DNA of 64,000 nucleotides from Streptomyces sp. B21-083 (GCF_036898825.1 NZ_JARUND010000002.1:4402001-4466000); one strand, 5' to 3'; positions 28,621 to 36,789 are shown, counted from the stretch's first letter. Program-made: numbers and translations. Notes: generated from the letters alone by a model not told the origin.

Positions 28621-30324
28621 GTGACGGACGAGGACCGCAAACCGGCGTCGGACGAAGCCGGGGGCGTCTACGCGATCCCCCTCGGCGGTGTGACGGTCGG
28701 TGGCGTCGGCGACGGGGAGTCGGCCACCACCTCCGAGTTCGCCCTCCCCGATGGGCTGGCCCCGCCGAAGCCCGTCGTCGGTGAGTCCGAGACGACCTCC
28801 GAGTTCTCCCTGCCGGACGGGCTCGACGTTCCGCAGCCGACCGGCGGCGAATTCGAGGGCTCGGCCTTCAGCACCCCGCGCACCTACCGGGCGCCCGCGT
28901 TCACGCCGCCCTCCGGCATCCCTGTGGTCAGTCTCACCAAGGACGTGCCCTGGCAGGACCGGATGCGCACGATGCTGCGGATGCCGGTGGCCGAGCGGCC
29001 CGCGCCGGAACGGATGCAGAAGGCGGCCGAGGAGGACGGGCCGGCCGTCCCGCGCGTGCTCGACATGACGCTGCGCATCGGCGAACTGCTGCTCGCGGGC
29101 GGCGAGGGCGCCGAGGACGTGGAGGCGGCCATGTTCGCCGTCTGCCGGTCCTACGGCCTCGACCGCTGCGAGCCGAACGTCACTTTCACCCTGCTGTCGA
29201 TCTCGTACCAGCCCTCGCTCGTCGAGGATCCCGTGACGGCGTCACGGACGGTCCGGCGCCGGGGCACCGACTACACGCGCCTGGCGGCCGTCTACCGGCT
29301 CGTGGACGACCTGAGCGACTCGGAGACCGCCACGTCTCTGGAAGAGGCTTACAGGCGCCTTGCGGAGATCCGGCGGAACCGGCACCCGTATCCCGGCTGG
29401 GGGCTCACCGTGGCCGCCGGGCTGCTCGCGGGCGCCGCCTCCGTGCTCGTCGGCGGTGACCTGGTCGTGTTCGTGGCGGCGGCGCTCGGCGCGATGCTGG
29501 GCGACCGGCTGGCGTGGCTGTGCGCGGGGCGCGGGCTGCCGGAGTTCTACCAGTTCACGGTGGCCGCGATGCCGCCGGCCGCGATAGGGGTCGCGCTGAC
29601 GGCCGCGCACGTGGACGTGAAGGCGTCCGCCGTGATCACCGGTGGGCTGTTCGCGCTGCTGCCCGGGCGGGCGCTGGTGGCCGGGGTGCAGGACGGGCTG
29701 ACCGGGTTCTACATCACCGCGTCCGCGCGTCTGCTGGAGGTCATGTACTTCTTCGTGGGCATCGTCGTCGGGGTGTTGCTGATCCTGTACTTCGGCGTGA
29801 AGCTGGGCGCCGAGCTCAATCCGGACGTGGCGCTGGGGAGCGCGGCGCGGCCCCTGTGGCAGATCGGCGCGTCCATGCTGCTGTCGCTGACCTTCGCGAT
29901 CATGCTTCAGCAGGAACGTTCCACCGTGCTCATCGTGACGCTCAACGGGGGTGTGGCGTGGAGCGTGTACGGCGCGATGAGCTACACCGGCAACTTCTCG
30001 CCGGTGGCCTCGACGGCCGTCGCCGCGGGACTGGTCGGGCTGTTCGGGCAGTTGCTGTCGCGGTACCGGTACGCGTCGGCCCTGCCGTACACCACGGCTG
30101 CGATCGGGCCTCTGTTGCCGGGGTCGGCGACGTATTTCGGGCTGTTGTCGATCGCGCAGAACGACATGGACGCGGGGTTGGTGTCGCTGTCGAAGGCGGC
30201 GGCGCTGGCGATGGCCATCGCGATCGGGGTGAATCTGGGGTCGGAGATCTCGCGGTTGTTCCTGCGTGTGCCGAGCGGCTCCGCCGGGGGTAGGCGGGCT
30301 GCCAAGCGGACGCGAGGGTTTTAG
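28621..30324 (+). CDS. threonine/serine exporter family protein (ThrE type)
   Basis: 567 residues from GTG. About 130 residues of Pro/Gly/Ser-rich cytoplasmic sequence include two near-repeats of GESxTTSEFxLPDGL. Then comes the ThrE domain (PF06738) from DMTLRIGELLLAGGEGAEDVEAAMFAVCRSYGL and a second domain (PF12821-like) after residue 400. About ten hydrophobic segments lie between residues 260 and 550. Corynebacterium ThrE exports threonine and serine, but substrate here is unproven. It is read convergently with the DedA gene across a short intergenic repeat. Confidence 0.85.
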   Translation: MTDEDRKPASDEAGGVYAIPLGGVTVGGVGDGESATTSEFALPDGLAPPKPVVGESETTSEFSLPDGLDVPQPTGGEFEGSAFSTPRTYRAPAFTPPSGIPVVSLTKDVPWQDRMRTMLRMPVAERPAPERMQKAAEEDGPAVPRVLDMTLRIGELLLAGGEGAEDVEAAMFAVCRSYGLDRCEPNVTFTLLSISYQPSLVEDPVTASRTVRRRGTDYTRLAAVYRLVDDLSDSETATSLEEAYRRLAEIRRNRHPYPGWGLTVAAGLLAGAASVLVGGDLVVFVAAALGAMLGDRLAWLCAGRGLPEFYQFTVAAMPPAAIGVALTAAHVDVKASAVITGGLFALLPGRALVAGVQDGLTGFYITASARLLEVMYFFVGIVVGVLLILYFGVKLGAELNPDVALGSAARPLWQIGASMLLSLTFAIMLQQERSTVLIVTLNGGVAWSVYGAMSYTGNFSPVASTAVAAGLVGLFGQLLSRYRYASALPYTTAAIGPLLPGSATYFGLLSIAQNDMDAGLVSLSKAAALAMAIAIGVNLGSEISRLFLRVPSGSAGGRRAAKRTRGF

Positions 30325-30389
30325 CGCGGGGTGCGTTCGCTTGGCGTTGGGCGCCTAGGAAATCGGGAGGTTCTGGCTCACGGCGGGTG

Positions 30390-30430
30390 CGGGTGCGTTG
30401 TGGCTTGTCGCGCAGTTCCCCGCGCCCCTA
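30390..30430. repeat. Streptomyces-type intergenic repeat fragment
   Basis: The stretch containing GGCTTGTCGCGCAGTTCCCC followed by GCGCCCCTA resembles a short sequence that I recall seeing repeatedly between convergent genes in Streptomyces genomes. Here it lies between the convergent ThrE-like and DedA genes. It may act as a bidirectional termination or RNA-processing site, but that is inference, and only one copy is in this window. Confidence 0.4.
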
Positions 30431-30454
30431 GGTGGGCTGCCCTCCCCTCAGTTC

Positions 30455-31318
30455 TCAGTTCTGGGGGTAGCCGTTGTTGTTCTGGTTGCCGTACGGGTAC
30501 TGCTGCTGGGGCTGTTGCTGGTAGCCGTAGTCCTGGTTGTACTGCTGCTGGTAGCCCTGCGGGTACTGCTGCTGGTCGTAGTACTGGTCCTCGGGCTGCT
30601 GGGCCGGGGGGATGCGGCGGAGCTGGGTCGTCGCGTCGTCCATCGGGGGCTGGTACTGCTGCTGGGCCGGGGGCTCGGGCTGCTGGGGCGGGTTCTTCTT
30701 GGCCTTGCTGCGGGCTCGGGCGAACTCGATGATGATCGGGACGACCGAGATGAGGACGATCAGCAGCAGGATCGGTTCGATGTTCTTCTTGACGAAGTCG
30801 ATGTTGCCGAGCCAGGAGCCGAGCAGCGTGACGCCCGCGCCCCACAGGACGCCGCCGATGACGTTGAAGGTCAGGAACGAGCGGTACTTCATGCCGCTGA
30901 CGCCTGCGATGATCGGCGTGAACGTGCGCACGATGGGCACGAAGCGGGCCAGGACGAGGGACTTCGGGCCGTACTTCTCGAAGAACTCGTGGGCCTTGGT
31001 GACGTTCTCCTGCTTGAAGAGGCGGGAGTCCGGCCGGTTGAAGAGCGACGGGCCGACCTTCTTGCCGAACATGTAGCCCGCCTGGTCGCCGAGGACCGCG
31101 GCGAGACAGATGAGGGCGACCGCCCCCCACAGGGGGAAGTCCAGCGTGCCGGCGGTGATCAGCAGGCCCGCCGTGAACAGCAGCGAGTCGCCCGGCAGGA
31201 AGAAGCCGATGAGCAGACCGGACTCGGCGAACACGATCAGGAGCAGGCCCCAGATGCCGAACTGGTCCAACAGGTAGTCCGGATCCAGCCAGCTCGGTCC
31301 GAGGGCAAGCGTCGTCAC
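30455..31318 (-). CDS. DedA family membrane protein with Gln/Tyr-rich tail
   Basis: 287 residues from a GTG with GGAG nine bases upstream. DedA/SNARE-associated signatures are FAESGLLIGFFLPGDSLLFTAG, LGDQAGYMFGKKVG, FEKYGPKSLVLARFVPIVRTFTPIIAGVSGM and GGVLWGAGVTLLGSWLG. DedA proteins are thought to act in lipid carrier or phospholipid translocation. The last 85 residues are a low-complexity Gln/Tyr/Pro/Asn tail (QQYPQGYQQQYNQDYGYQQQ-like), cytoplasmic by topology. The tail is typical of some actinobacterial membrane proteins but not part of the fold. The longer reading frame upstream of 31318 has no coding character. Confidence 0.9.
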   Translation of the reverse strand: MTTLALGPSWLDPDYLLDQFGIWGLLLIVFAESGLLIGFFLPGDSLLFTAGLLITAGTLDFPLWGAVALICLAAVLGDQAGYMFGKKVGPSLFNRPDSRLFKQENVTKAHEFFEKYGPKSLVLARFVPIVRTFTPIIAGVSGMKYRSFLTFNVIGGVLWGAGVTLLGSWLGNIDFVKKNIEPILLLIVLISVVPIIIEFARARSKAKKNPPQQPEPPAQQQYQPPMDDATTQLRRIPPAQQPEDQYYDQQQYPQGYQQQYNQDYGYQQQPQQQYPYGNQNNNGYPQN

Positions 31319-31465
31319 TGTTCCGGGCTCCTGAGGCTTGGCAAAGACGTGGCAGAGAAGAGTGGGGCCAAAGCTATCAACGCGATGTGACCCCTCCGGG
31401 TTCCCCACCTTCCCCGCGTCACTCCGGGGTGCGCTGTGCGGGAACTGGTACCACCCTGTGAGGTT

Positions 31466-31831
31466 ATGGGCATCGAAGAGTACGGCGGCGGCCAGGGACC
31501 TCAGTCCGATGTGCTCGTCGTGACGACGAACGACGTACCCGGCCATCGGGTCGAGCAGGTCATCGGTGAGGTCTTCGGGCTGACCGTGCGGTCGCGGCAT
31601 CTCGGCAGCCAGATCGGGGCCGGACTGAAGTCGATGATCGGCGGCGAGCTGAAGGGGCTGACCAAGACGCTTGTGGAGACCCGTAATCAGGCTATGGACC
31701 GTCTTGTCGAGCAGGCACGCGCGCGTGGCGCCAACGCCGTGCTCGCCTTCCGTTTCGACGTGACCGAGGCCGCCGACGTGGGCACGGAGGTGTGCGCGTA
31801 CGGGACCGCGGTGGTCCTGGCCCGGGAGTGA
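31466..31831 (+). CDS. YbjQ/UPF0145 family protein
   Basis: 121 residues. The family pattern is evident: VLVVTTNDVPGHRVEQVIGEVFGLTVRSRHLGSQIGAGLKSMIGGELKGLTK followed by ARARGANAVLAFRFDVTEA and a closing VCAYGTAVVL. YbjQ proteins form pentameric assemblies; their role is not established. A GTGAGG element lies very close to the ATG, so the ribosome site is poor and an upstream ATG at 31436 cannot be excluded. It stands alone between the DedA gene (divergent) and the TipA-like gene (convergent). Confidence 0.85.
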   Translation: MGIEEYGGGQGPQSDVLVVTTNDVPGHRVEQVIGEVFGLTVRSRHLGSQIGAGLKSMIGGELKGLTKTLVETRNQAMDRLVEQARARGANAVLAFRFDVTEAADVGTEVCAYGTAVVLARE

Positions 31832-31859
31832 GTGACCACGCCCCCGGACCAGGTCGCCT

Positions 31860-32621
31860 CTACGAGGTGTGCCGGGCCGCGTTCGCCGTGATCGCCTCGC
31901 GCAGGTGTTCGGCGAGGCCCGGGCGCATGGAGTCGTAGAACTCCTTGAAGCGCTCGTCGGAGACGTACATGTCGGCGAGCCCCTGGTGGGCTTCGTACGT
32001 GCATTCGTAGAACCACTTGCTGATGTGCCGCCGGTGTTCCTCGGCCATGGTCATGGCCGCCTCGCCGGACGGGGGTTCACCCGCAGCCATCAGGGCGTCG
32101 TAGCGCTCGCCCCAGGAGGCCACCTCGGCCTGCATGCGCTTCCAGTCGTCCTTCGTGTACGTGGCCGCGCGGCGCTGCGACTCGGCGTACGCGTCCGTGC
32201 CGCCCCAGCGGCGCTCGGCCTCCTCCGCGTGTGCCTCCGGGTCCTTGTCGCCGAAGACCTCGAACTTCTCCTCGGGCGTGAGGTTGATGCCCATTCTGCG
32301 TGCCTCCATGGCGTGCTCCACGGCCGCCGCCATCTGCTGGAGCCGTTCGATCCGGGCGGTCAGCAACTCGTGCTGACGGCGCAACTGCGCGCGCGGGTCC
32401 GCCTTCGGGTCGTCCAGCAGGGCGGCGACCTCCTCGAGCGGGAAGCCGAGCTCCCGGTAGAAAAGGATCTGCTGCAGCCGGTCGAGGTCGGCGTCGTCGT
32501 AGCGCCGGTGGCCCGCATGGCTGCGTCCGCCCGGCACCAAGAGACCGATCTCGTCGTAGTGGTGCAGGGTGCGCACCGTGACACCGGCGAAACCGGCGAC
32601 CTGTCCTACCGAGTAGCTCAC
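31860..32621 (-). CDS. TipA-like MerR-family transcription activator
   Basis: 253 residues, the same length as S. lividans TipAL as I recall it. The N-terminal MerR DNA-binding domain reads SYSVGQVAGFAGVTVRTLHHYDEIGLL, then RRYDDADLDRLQQILFYRELGFPLEEV and a coiled coil to residue 105. The C-terminal TipAS drug-recognition domain starts at Met110 with MGINLTPEEKFEVFGDKDPE and ends GLAEHLREAITANAARHT. TipAL binds thiopeptide antibiotics covalently through Cys214. In this protein position 214 is Gly (sequence YEAHQGLADMYVS), while the other cysteine, Cys207, is kept. The start is GTG, with GGAG just upstream. Autoregulation is suggested by the conserved operator-promoter in front. Confidence 0.9.
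   Translation of the reverse strand: MSYSVGQVAGFAGVTVRTLHHYDEIGLLVPGGRSHAGHRRYDDADLDRLQQILFYRELGFPLEEVAALLDDPKADPRAQLRRQHELLTARIERLQQMAAAVEHAMEARRMGINLTPEEKFEVFGDKDPEAHAEEAERRWGGTDAYAESQRRAATYTKDDWKRMQAEVASWGERYDALMAAGEPPSGEAAMTMAEEHRRHISKWFYECTYEAHQGLADMYVSDERFKEFYDSMRPGLAEHLREAITANAARHTS
32292..32307 (-). promoter_or_regulatory. internal ribosome site and start for a TipAS-type short form
   Basis: Inside the tipA-like gene, codon 110 is an ATG (32294-32292) preceded by GGAGG at 32307-32303, seven to eight bases upstream. In S. lividans the same in-frame start makes TipAS, the free drug-binding domain. Conservation of both the codon position and the ribosome site predicts two products from this gene. 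Confidence 0.7.
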
Positions 32622-32649
32622 TTCCGCTCCCTTCTTGGGTACGCGCTCC

Positions 32650-32680
32650 ACAGTGCGTCCTCACGTGGCGTGAGGTGCAA
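32650..32680 (-). promoter_or_regulatory. MerR-type promoter/operator of the tipA-like gene
   Basis: On the minus strand TTGCAC (32680-32675) and CACTGT (32655-32650) are separated by 19 bp, the long spacing MerR activators need. The spacer carries the palindrome CCTCACG-TGG-CGTGAGG (32659-32675). It closely resembles the ptipA promoter as I remember it. The start codon lies 28 bases further on. The site may also influence the divergent decarboxylase gene starting at 32711. Confidence 0.75.
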
Positions 32681-32710
32681 GCCTCGCGGCCCGGCCCTAA
32701 CGTCGTACAC

Positions 32711-34138
32711 ATGCCACTGCACCGAGGGGACAGCGAAGCATCTGACGACAAGGGCGGCGGGCGCAGGCTCTCCGTCAACCCCTTCTACGGGGAGGCGAAT
32801 CCGGTCGGCGGTATGACCGAGGCCCCGCCCACGCACCGGCTCGGGGACGCCCCGCTGCCGCCGTCGACGGCGTACCAGCTCGTGCACGACGAACTGATGC
32901 TCGACGGCAACTCGCGGCTCAACCTGGCCACCTTCGTCACCACCTGGATGGAACCCCAGGCCGGGGTCCTGATGGGTGAGTGCCGGGACAAGAACATGAT
33001 CGACAAGGACGAGTACCCCCGCACGGCCGAGCTGGAGCGGCGCTGCGTGGCGATGCTCGCCGATCTGTGGAACGCGCCCGATCCGGCCGCCGCCGTGGGC
33101 TGCTCGACCACGGGTTCGAGTGAGGCGTGCATGCTGGCCGGGATGGCGCTCAAGCGGCGGTGGGCGGCACGCAACGCCGACCGGTATCCGGGGCGGGACG
33201 TACGGCCGAACCTGGTCATGGGTGTCAACGTGCAGGTCTGCTGGGACAAGTTCTGCAACTTCTGGGAGGTGGAGGCGCGGCAGGTGCCCATGGAGGGCGA
33301 GCGGTTCCATCTCGATCCGCAGGCGGCGGCCGAGCTGTGCGACGAGAACACCATCGGGGTCGTCGGGATCCTCGGCTCGACCTTCGACGGGTCCTACGAG
33401 CCCGTCGCGGAGCTGTGCGCGGCCCTGGACGCCCTGCAGGAGCGGACCGGGCTCGACATCCCCGTGCATGTCGACGGGGCCTCAGGAGCCATGGTGGCGC
33501 CTTTCCTGGACGAGGACCTGGTGTGGGACTTCCGGCTGCCGCGCGTCGCCTCGATCAACACCTCGGGCCACAAGTACGGGCTGGTCTACCCGGGCGTCGG
33601 CTGGGCGCTGTGGCGGGACAAGGAGGCGCTCCCCGAGGAGCTCGTCTTCAGCGTCAACTACCTGGGCGGCGACATGCCGACGTTCGCGCTCAACTTCTCG
33701 CGCCCCGGGGCCCAGGTGGTCGCGCAGTACTACACGTTCCTTCGGCTGGGCCGCGACGGCTACCGGGCCGTGCAGCAGACCACGCGGGACGTGGCGCGCT
33801 CCCTCGCCGGGCGGATCGAGGAGCTGGGCGACTTCCGGCTGCTCACCCGGGGCGACGAGTTGCCGGTCTTCGCCTTCACGACCGGGGCCGACGTGACCGC
33901 GTACGACGTCTTCGACGTCTCCCGGCGGCTGCGTGAGCGGGGCTGGCTGGTGCCCGCGTACACCTTCCCGGAGAACCGGCAGGACCTGTCCGTACTGCGG
34001 GTCGTGTGCCGCAACGGGTTCTCCTCGGACCTCGCCGAGCTGTTCGTGGAGGACCTGGTGCGGCTGCTGCCCGAACTGCGCCGGCAGCCGCGTCCGTCGA
34101 CGCACGACAAGGACGCGGCCACCGGTTTCCATCACTAG
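32711..34138 (+). CDS. glutamate decarboxylase (PLP-dependent)
   Basis: 475 residues. Decarboxylates glutamate to GABA, consuming a proton, as in acid resistance. Motifs: NLATFVTTWMEPQAGVLM, the cofactor segment GCSTTGSSEACMLAGMALKRRW, VHVDGASGAMVAPF and the Schiff-base lysine in SINTSGHKYGLVYPGVGW. The C-terminal SVLRVVCRNGFSSDLAELFVEDL is typical of the GadA/GadB group. No antiporter gene is adjacent. The ATG lies only about 36 bases from the TipA-type palindrome, without a recognisable ribosome site, so a leaderless or TipA-influenced transcript is possible. A MITE-like element starts at its stop codon. Confidence 0.92.
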   Translation: MPLHRGDSEASDDKGGGRRLSVNPFYGEANPVGGMTEAPPTHRLGDAPLPPSTAYQLVHDELMLDGNSRLNLATFVTTWMEPQAGVLMGECRDKNMIDKDEYPRTAELERRCVAMLADLWNAPDPAAAVGCSTTGSSEACMLAGMALKRRWAARNADRYPGRDVRPNLVMGVNVQVCWDKFCNFWEVEARQVPMEGERFHLDPQAAAELCDENTIGVVGILGSTFDGSYEPVAELCAALDALQERTGLDIPVHVDGASGAMVAPFLDEDLVWDFRLPRVASINTSGHKYGLVYPGVGWALWRDKEALPEELVFSVNYLGGDMPTFALNFSRPGAQVVAQYYTFLRLGRDGYRAVQQTTRDVARSLAGRIEELGDFRLLTRGDELPVFAFTTGADVTAYDVFDVSRRLRERGWLVPAYTFPENRQDLSVLRVVCRNGFSSDLAELFVEDLVRLLPELRRQPRPSTHDKDAATGFHH

Positions 34139-34371
34139 GGTCTGTCCGGCGGATCATGCCGCAGACACGAGGCTTGGCACGCCGTCCCCAGAGGGGCCCC
34201 AGCGGCGTTGTCGTCGCTTGCCGACTCCCCACGCTCGACTTCGCTCGCGCGGGGGGGACCCCCATCGCGTCGTCGCCCTCCGCCGCCTTGCAGCCGTACG
34301 CACCAAGCCCCGCTCACCTGCACTGACGAGTCGCCGCCGGTTCCCCGCGACCTGATACGCCGGACAGGCCC
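34138..34371. mobile_element. MITE-like element abutting the decarboxylase stop codon
   Basis: The left end GGGTCTGTCCGGCGGATCA (34138-34156) matches the reverse complement of the right end (34353-34371) at 17 of 19 positions. The 234-bp interior has no gene and includes the GC-rich hairpin-prone stretch GGGGGGGACCCCC around 34250. The size and imperfect terminal repeats fit a non-autonomous insertion element whose parent is probably an IS5-type transposon, though that is a guess. The first base is the last base of the decarboxylase stop codon, so the insertion defines the 3' end of that gene. No target duplication is obvious. Confidence 0.6.
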
Positions 34372-34422
34372 CAGGGGGGGGCGACATCGCCATGGCCGGC
34401 CGCTACCAGTGGCCGTGACACA

Positions 34423-34466
34423 CCCGCTCCTGGACCGCGCGCCAGCGCGTGCGGTGCAGGAGCGGG
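34423..34466. terminator. hairpin downstream of the gene remnant
   Basis: CCCGCTCCTG (34423-34432) pairs with CAGGAGCGGG (34457-34466), and inner ACCGC/GCGGT and CGC/GCG pairs extend the stem. It lies directly after the stop of the minus-strand remnant at 34473 and was presumably its terminator. Confidence 0.65.
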
Positions 34467-34472
34467 ACTGGG

Positions 34473-34697
34473 TCAGCTGACGTCCAGGTCGAGGTCCTGG
34501 CTGTCGGAGGCGAAGTGGCGGCTGTCGGTGTCGATGGGTCGTACGCGCCAGGTCCCGTCGGTCACGGCCTTGAACTTGGCACCGAACGCTCCGTTGGCCA
34601 GGGTGGTGGAGCTGCCCACCTCTTTCCAGACCGTCCCGCCCGTGGGCTTGAAGTAGTAGCAGGAGGGTGGGCAACCTCCTGCCAGGCAGCTTCCTGG
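34473..34697 (-). pseudogene. 3' remnant of an unidentified protein gene
   Basis: The minus strand carries an open frame with strong coding character that ends at 34473. It reads CYYFKPTGGTVWKEVGSSTTL, ANGAFGAKFKAVTDGTWRVR and PIDTDSRHFASDSQDLDLDVS. No start codon or ribosome site is seen upstream, and a small inverted repeat (GCCAGG/CCTGGC) lies near 34680-34697, where the reading loses character. The aromatic-rich, beta-strand-like sequence suggests a secreted protein, but I cannot name the family. It looks like a decayed 3' end left by rearrangement, like the adjacent MITE. Confidence 0.5.
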
Positions 34698-34852
34698 CCC
34701 CGGTAAACCTGGGTCCGGGCACTCCGGGGGTGATTTCCTTTGGTCATGCAGTCGAGGGCCTCAGGAACCCGCCGGCAGCACGCACCACACAGCACTCCCG
34801 AAGGAAACAGGAACGCCGCAGCACCAGTCTTGTCTACAGGGGGACAAACACC

Positions 34853-35110
34853 ATGATTTCCATCGCCCGTTGTACCGCCGTTGCCACCAGCGTTGCCGCC
34901 ACCGCCCTCATCGCCCTCCTCTGGGCGGCCCCGGCCGAGGCCGCCGGGCCCTCGACCACCTCGGTCGTCACCGGCACCGACGACTTCGTCTGGTCCCAGC
35001 CGATGCCCGTGATCCCGCACATCCCCTGCGCCGACATGAAGTTCCCGCAGTGCGTCACGGACCACGCGGACGACTTCGTGTGGGGCCGCATCATCCTCAC
35101 GAAGCCGTGA
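34853..35110 (+). CDS. small secreted protein with duplicated DDFVW motif
   Basis: 85 residues with a clear Sec signal peptide: basic start, hydrophobic core SVAATALIALLWAAPAEA and a predicted cut near AEA-AG at about residue 34. The mature 50 residues contain TGTDDFVWSQPMPVIPHIPC and DHADDFVWGRIILTKP, that is, two copies of DDFVW flanking a region with two cysteines (IPCADMKFPQC) that could form a disulfide. GGGGGA lies nine bases before the ATG. No family is recognised. It directly precedes the convergent regulator at the left edge of the cluster region, so a link to the cluster is possible but unproven. Confidence 0.7.
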   Translation: MISIARCTAVATSVAATALIALLWAAPAEAAGPSTTSVVTGTDDFVWSQPMPVIPHIPCADMKFPQCVTDHADDFVWGRIILTKP

Positions 35111-35131
35111 CACCGGGCTCTGGCCCCCGCG

Positions 35132-36115
35132 TCAGATCCACTCGCGGCGTGCCGCCAGCACCCCGGCTTCGAAACGGCTCGAGGCACCGAGACGCTCCAT
35201 CAGGTCGGCCACGATGCGCCGTTCGGTGCGTACTCCAATGCCCAGGGCTCGCGCCACGGCATCGTCGGTGAGTCCCGTGGCGAGCAGCCGGAGCAGGCTT
35301 CTCTCCTGTGGGGTCAGCCCTACTATGGTGGCCTCGCAGGGGTTTCCGAAGGTACTGGAGTGCTCCCAGTACGCCTCGAAGAGTGCCCGCATCGCCAGGA
35401 CGACCGGCTCGCTGTTGAACAGCAATGCGGACGGCTGGGCCTGACCGGGCAGACCCGCGACGATCGCCGCAGTGGTGTCCACGACGAGCAGCCGCATCGG
35501 CAGGGTCGGGGAGGTGCGCACCTCGCAGTTGCGTTCCGCCATCCACTGGGCGTGGCTCTTGGTCACGCGGTCGTTTGCGACGCTGTCCAGATAGATGGTC
35601 CGAAACCGCACTCCGCGCGCCATCGCGCGCTCGTTGAGCGGCTGGCCCGCCTCGATGGACTCTTGGGTGACCGTGTTGACCGGGTGGAAGGCGAGCGCTT
35701 CCCGCATACAGGATTCCGACAGCGCTTCGAGGCGGATGCGGATCTCGTCGACCGTGTCGAGGTGTTCCGTGCCGTCCAGGGTGCCCGACCAGCTCGACGC
35801 CGTGTATTCGGCCGCGAGGGCGGACAGTGCGGCCCGGCTCTGTTCGATCCGCTGCTGTCGGGAGGCCAGTTCGTTCTGTTCTCGCTGGAGCAGCACTTTC
35901 AAGCCGAGCGAGGGGTTGACGGGGCGCAGTCCACCCGGCGCCTCGCGCGACGTGGCGAGCAGGGAAAGCTGGGCAAGTTTGTCAAGAGCCTCTTGTACGT
36001 CCTCGGGCGTGCTGTCCAGAAGTACGGCCAACTTCTCCGGGTCGTGCTCCCTATGAAAAAGGATTGCCCGGTACACACCGAGCGTCTGCTGATCTAGTTC
36101 CAAAACCTCGTCCAC
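35132..36115 (-). CDS. TrmB-like/LuxR-type helix-turn-helix regulator
   Basis: 327 residues from GTG with GGAG upstream. The N-terminus resembles a TrmB winged helix (LDQQTLGVYRAILFHREHDPEKLAVLLDSTPEDVQEALDKLAQLSLL). A coiled coil follows (QREQNELASRQQRIEQSRAAL), then a phospholipase-D-like sensor region, and at the C-terminus the LuxR DNA-binding helix-turn-helix LTPQERSLLRLLATGLTDDAVARALGIGVRTERRIVADLMERL. Regulators of this layout are frequent in streptomycete peptide-antibiotic clusters. It is divergent from the SDR-like gene and is the best candidate for a pathway-specific regulator of the neighbouring cluster. Confidence 0.8.
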   Translation of the reverse strand: MDEVLELDQQTLGVYRAILFHREHDPEKLAVLLDSTPEDVQEALDKLAQLSLLATSREAPGGLRPVNPSLGLKVLLQREQNELASRQQRIEQSRAALSALAAEYTASSWSGTLDGTEHLDTVDEIRIRLEALSESCMREALAFHPVNTVTQESIEAGQPLNERAMARGVRFRTIYLDSVANDRVTKSHAQWMAERNCEVRTSPTLPMRLLVVDTTAAIVAGLPGQAQPSALLFNSEPVVLAMRALFEAYWEHSSTFGNPCEATIVGLTPQERSLLRLLATGLTDDAVARALGIGVRTERRIVADLMERLGASSRFEAGVLAARREWI

Positions 36116-36237
36116 GTGGCGTTCTCCCCGTTATTCGAACCACGCCTGAACGGTACCCCGATGTTCGTACGCCTCGACAGCCGAATACGAGTCCAGGCCA
36201 ACCGCGCTGCGGACAACAGCGCGTCCCAGGAGGTTTC

Positions 36238-36789
36238 ATGTTCCGCCAAGCACCTCCGGCCGACTTGCCGCTGGCCCGCAGCGTCGTCCTGGTGATCGAC
36301 GCGACCATCGGAATCGGCCGGGTCCTCACCCGCCGCCTGTGCCTCGCTGGGGCGTCCGTCGCGGTGGTCGGCGCCGGTCACCGGGAACGCGGCGACGACG
36401 CGGCGGCCAACGCGGCCTTCCTCTGCAAGGAGCTCGCCGCGCTCGGGCTGGTGGCGCTGCCGTACCGGGTCGACGTGGACCGGCCGGAGACCGTAGGGGC
36501 GCTGCCCGGGCACATCGCCGCGGACATGGGACCCGTCACGGAGTCCGTCGTGGTGCTGGCCCCGGCCCCGGCCGGGAGCGCCCTGGCCGGCTGGTTCCGG
36601 GAGGCGTCGGCGCTGCTGTCGGCGGCGCTGCCGCCGGGGGCGCGGCACATCGAGGTCACGCTCTCCGACGGCATGAGCCTGAAGGAGGCCGCCGACTGCG
36701 TCGTCGGTCAGCTCCTGGCCGACCGCCGGTACCGGGGCGCGCCGCCCCTCTGGGAGCGGGAAGCCTCGAGGGCCCACCGCAGTCCGTGA
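36238..36789 (+). CDS. degenerate short-chain dehydrogenase-like protein
   Basis: 183 residues, ATG preceded by AGGAGG. The N-terminus has an SDR-type Rossmann pattern: VVLVIDATIGIGRVLTRRLCLAGASVAVVGAGHR (TGxxxGIG altered to DATIGIG), followed by AAANAAFLCKELAALGLVALPYRVDVDRPETV. The protein is about 60 residues shorter than normal SDRs. I see neither the NNAG strand nor the catalytic YxxxK, so oxidoreductase activity is doubtful; a regulatory NAD(P)-sensing role is possible. It lies between two LuxR-type regulators, suggesting it belongs with the cluster control genes. Confidence 0.6.
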   Translation: MFRQAPPADLPLARSVVLVIDATIGIGRVLTRRLCLAGASVAVVGAGHRERGDDAAANAAFLCKELAALGLVALPYRVDVDRPETVGALPGHIAADMGPVTESVVVLAPAPAGSALAGWFREASALLSAALPPGARHIEVTLSDGMSLKEAADCVVGQLLADRRYRGAPPLWEREASRAHRSP

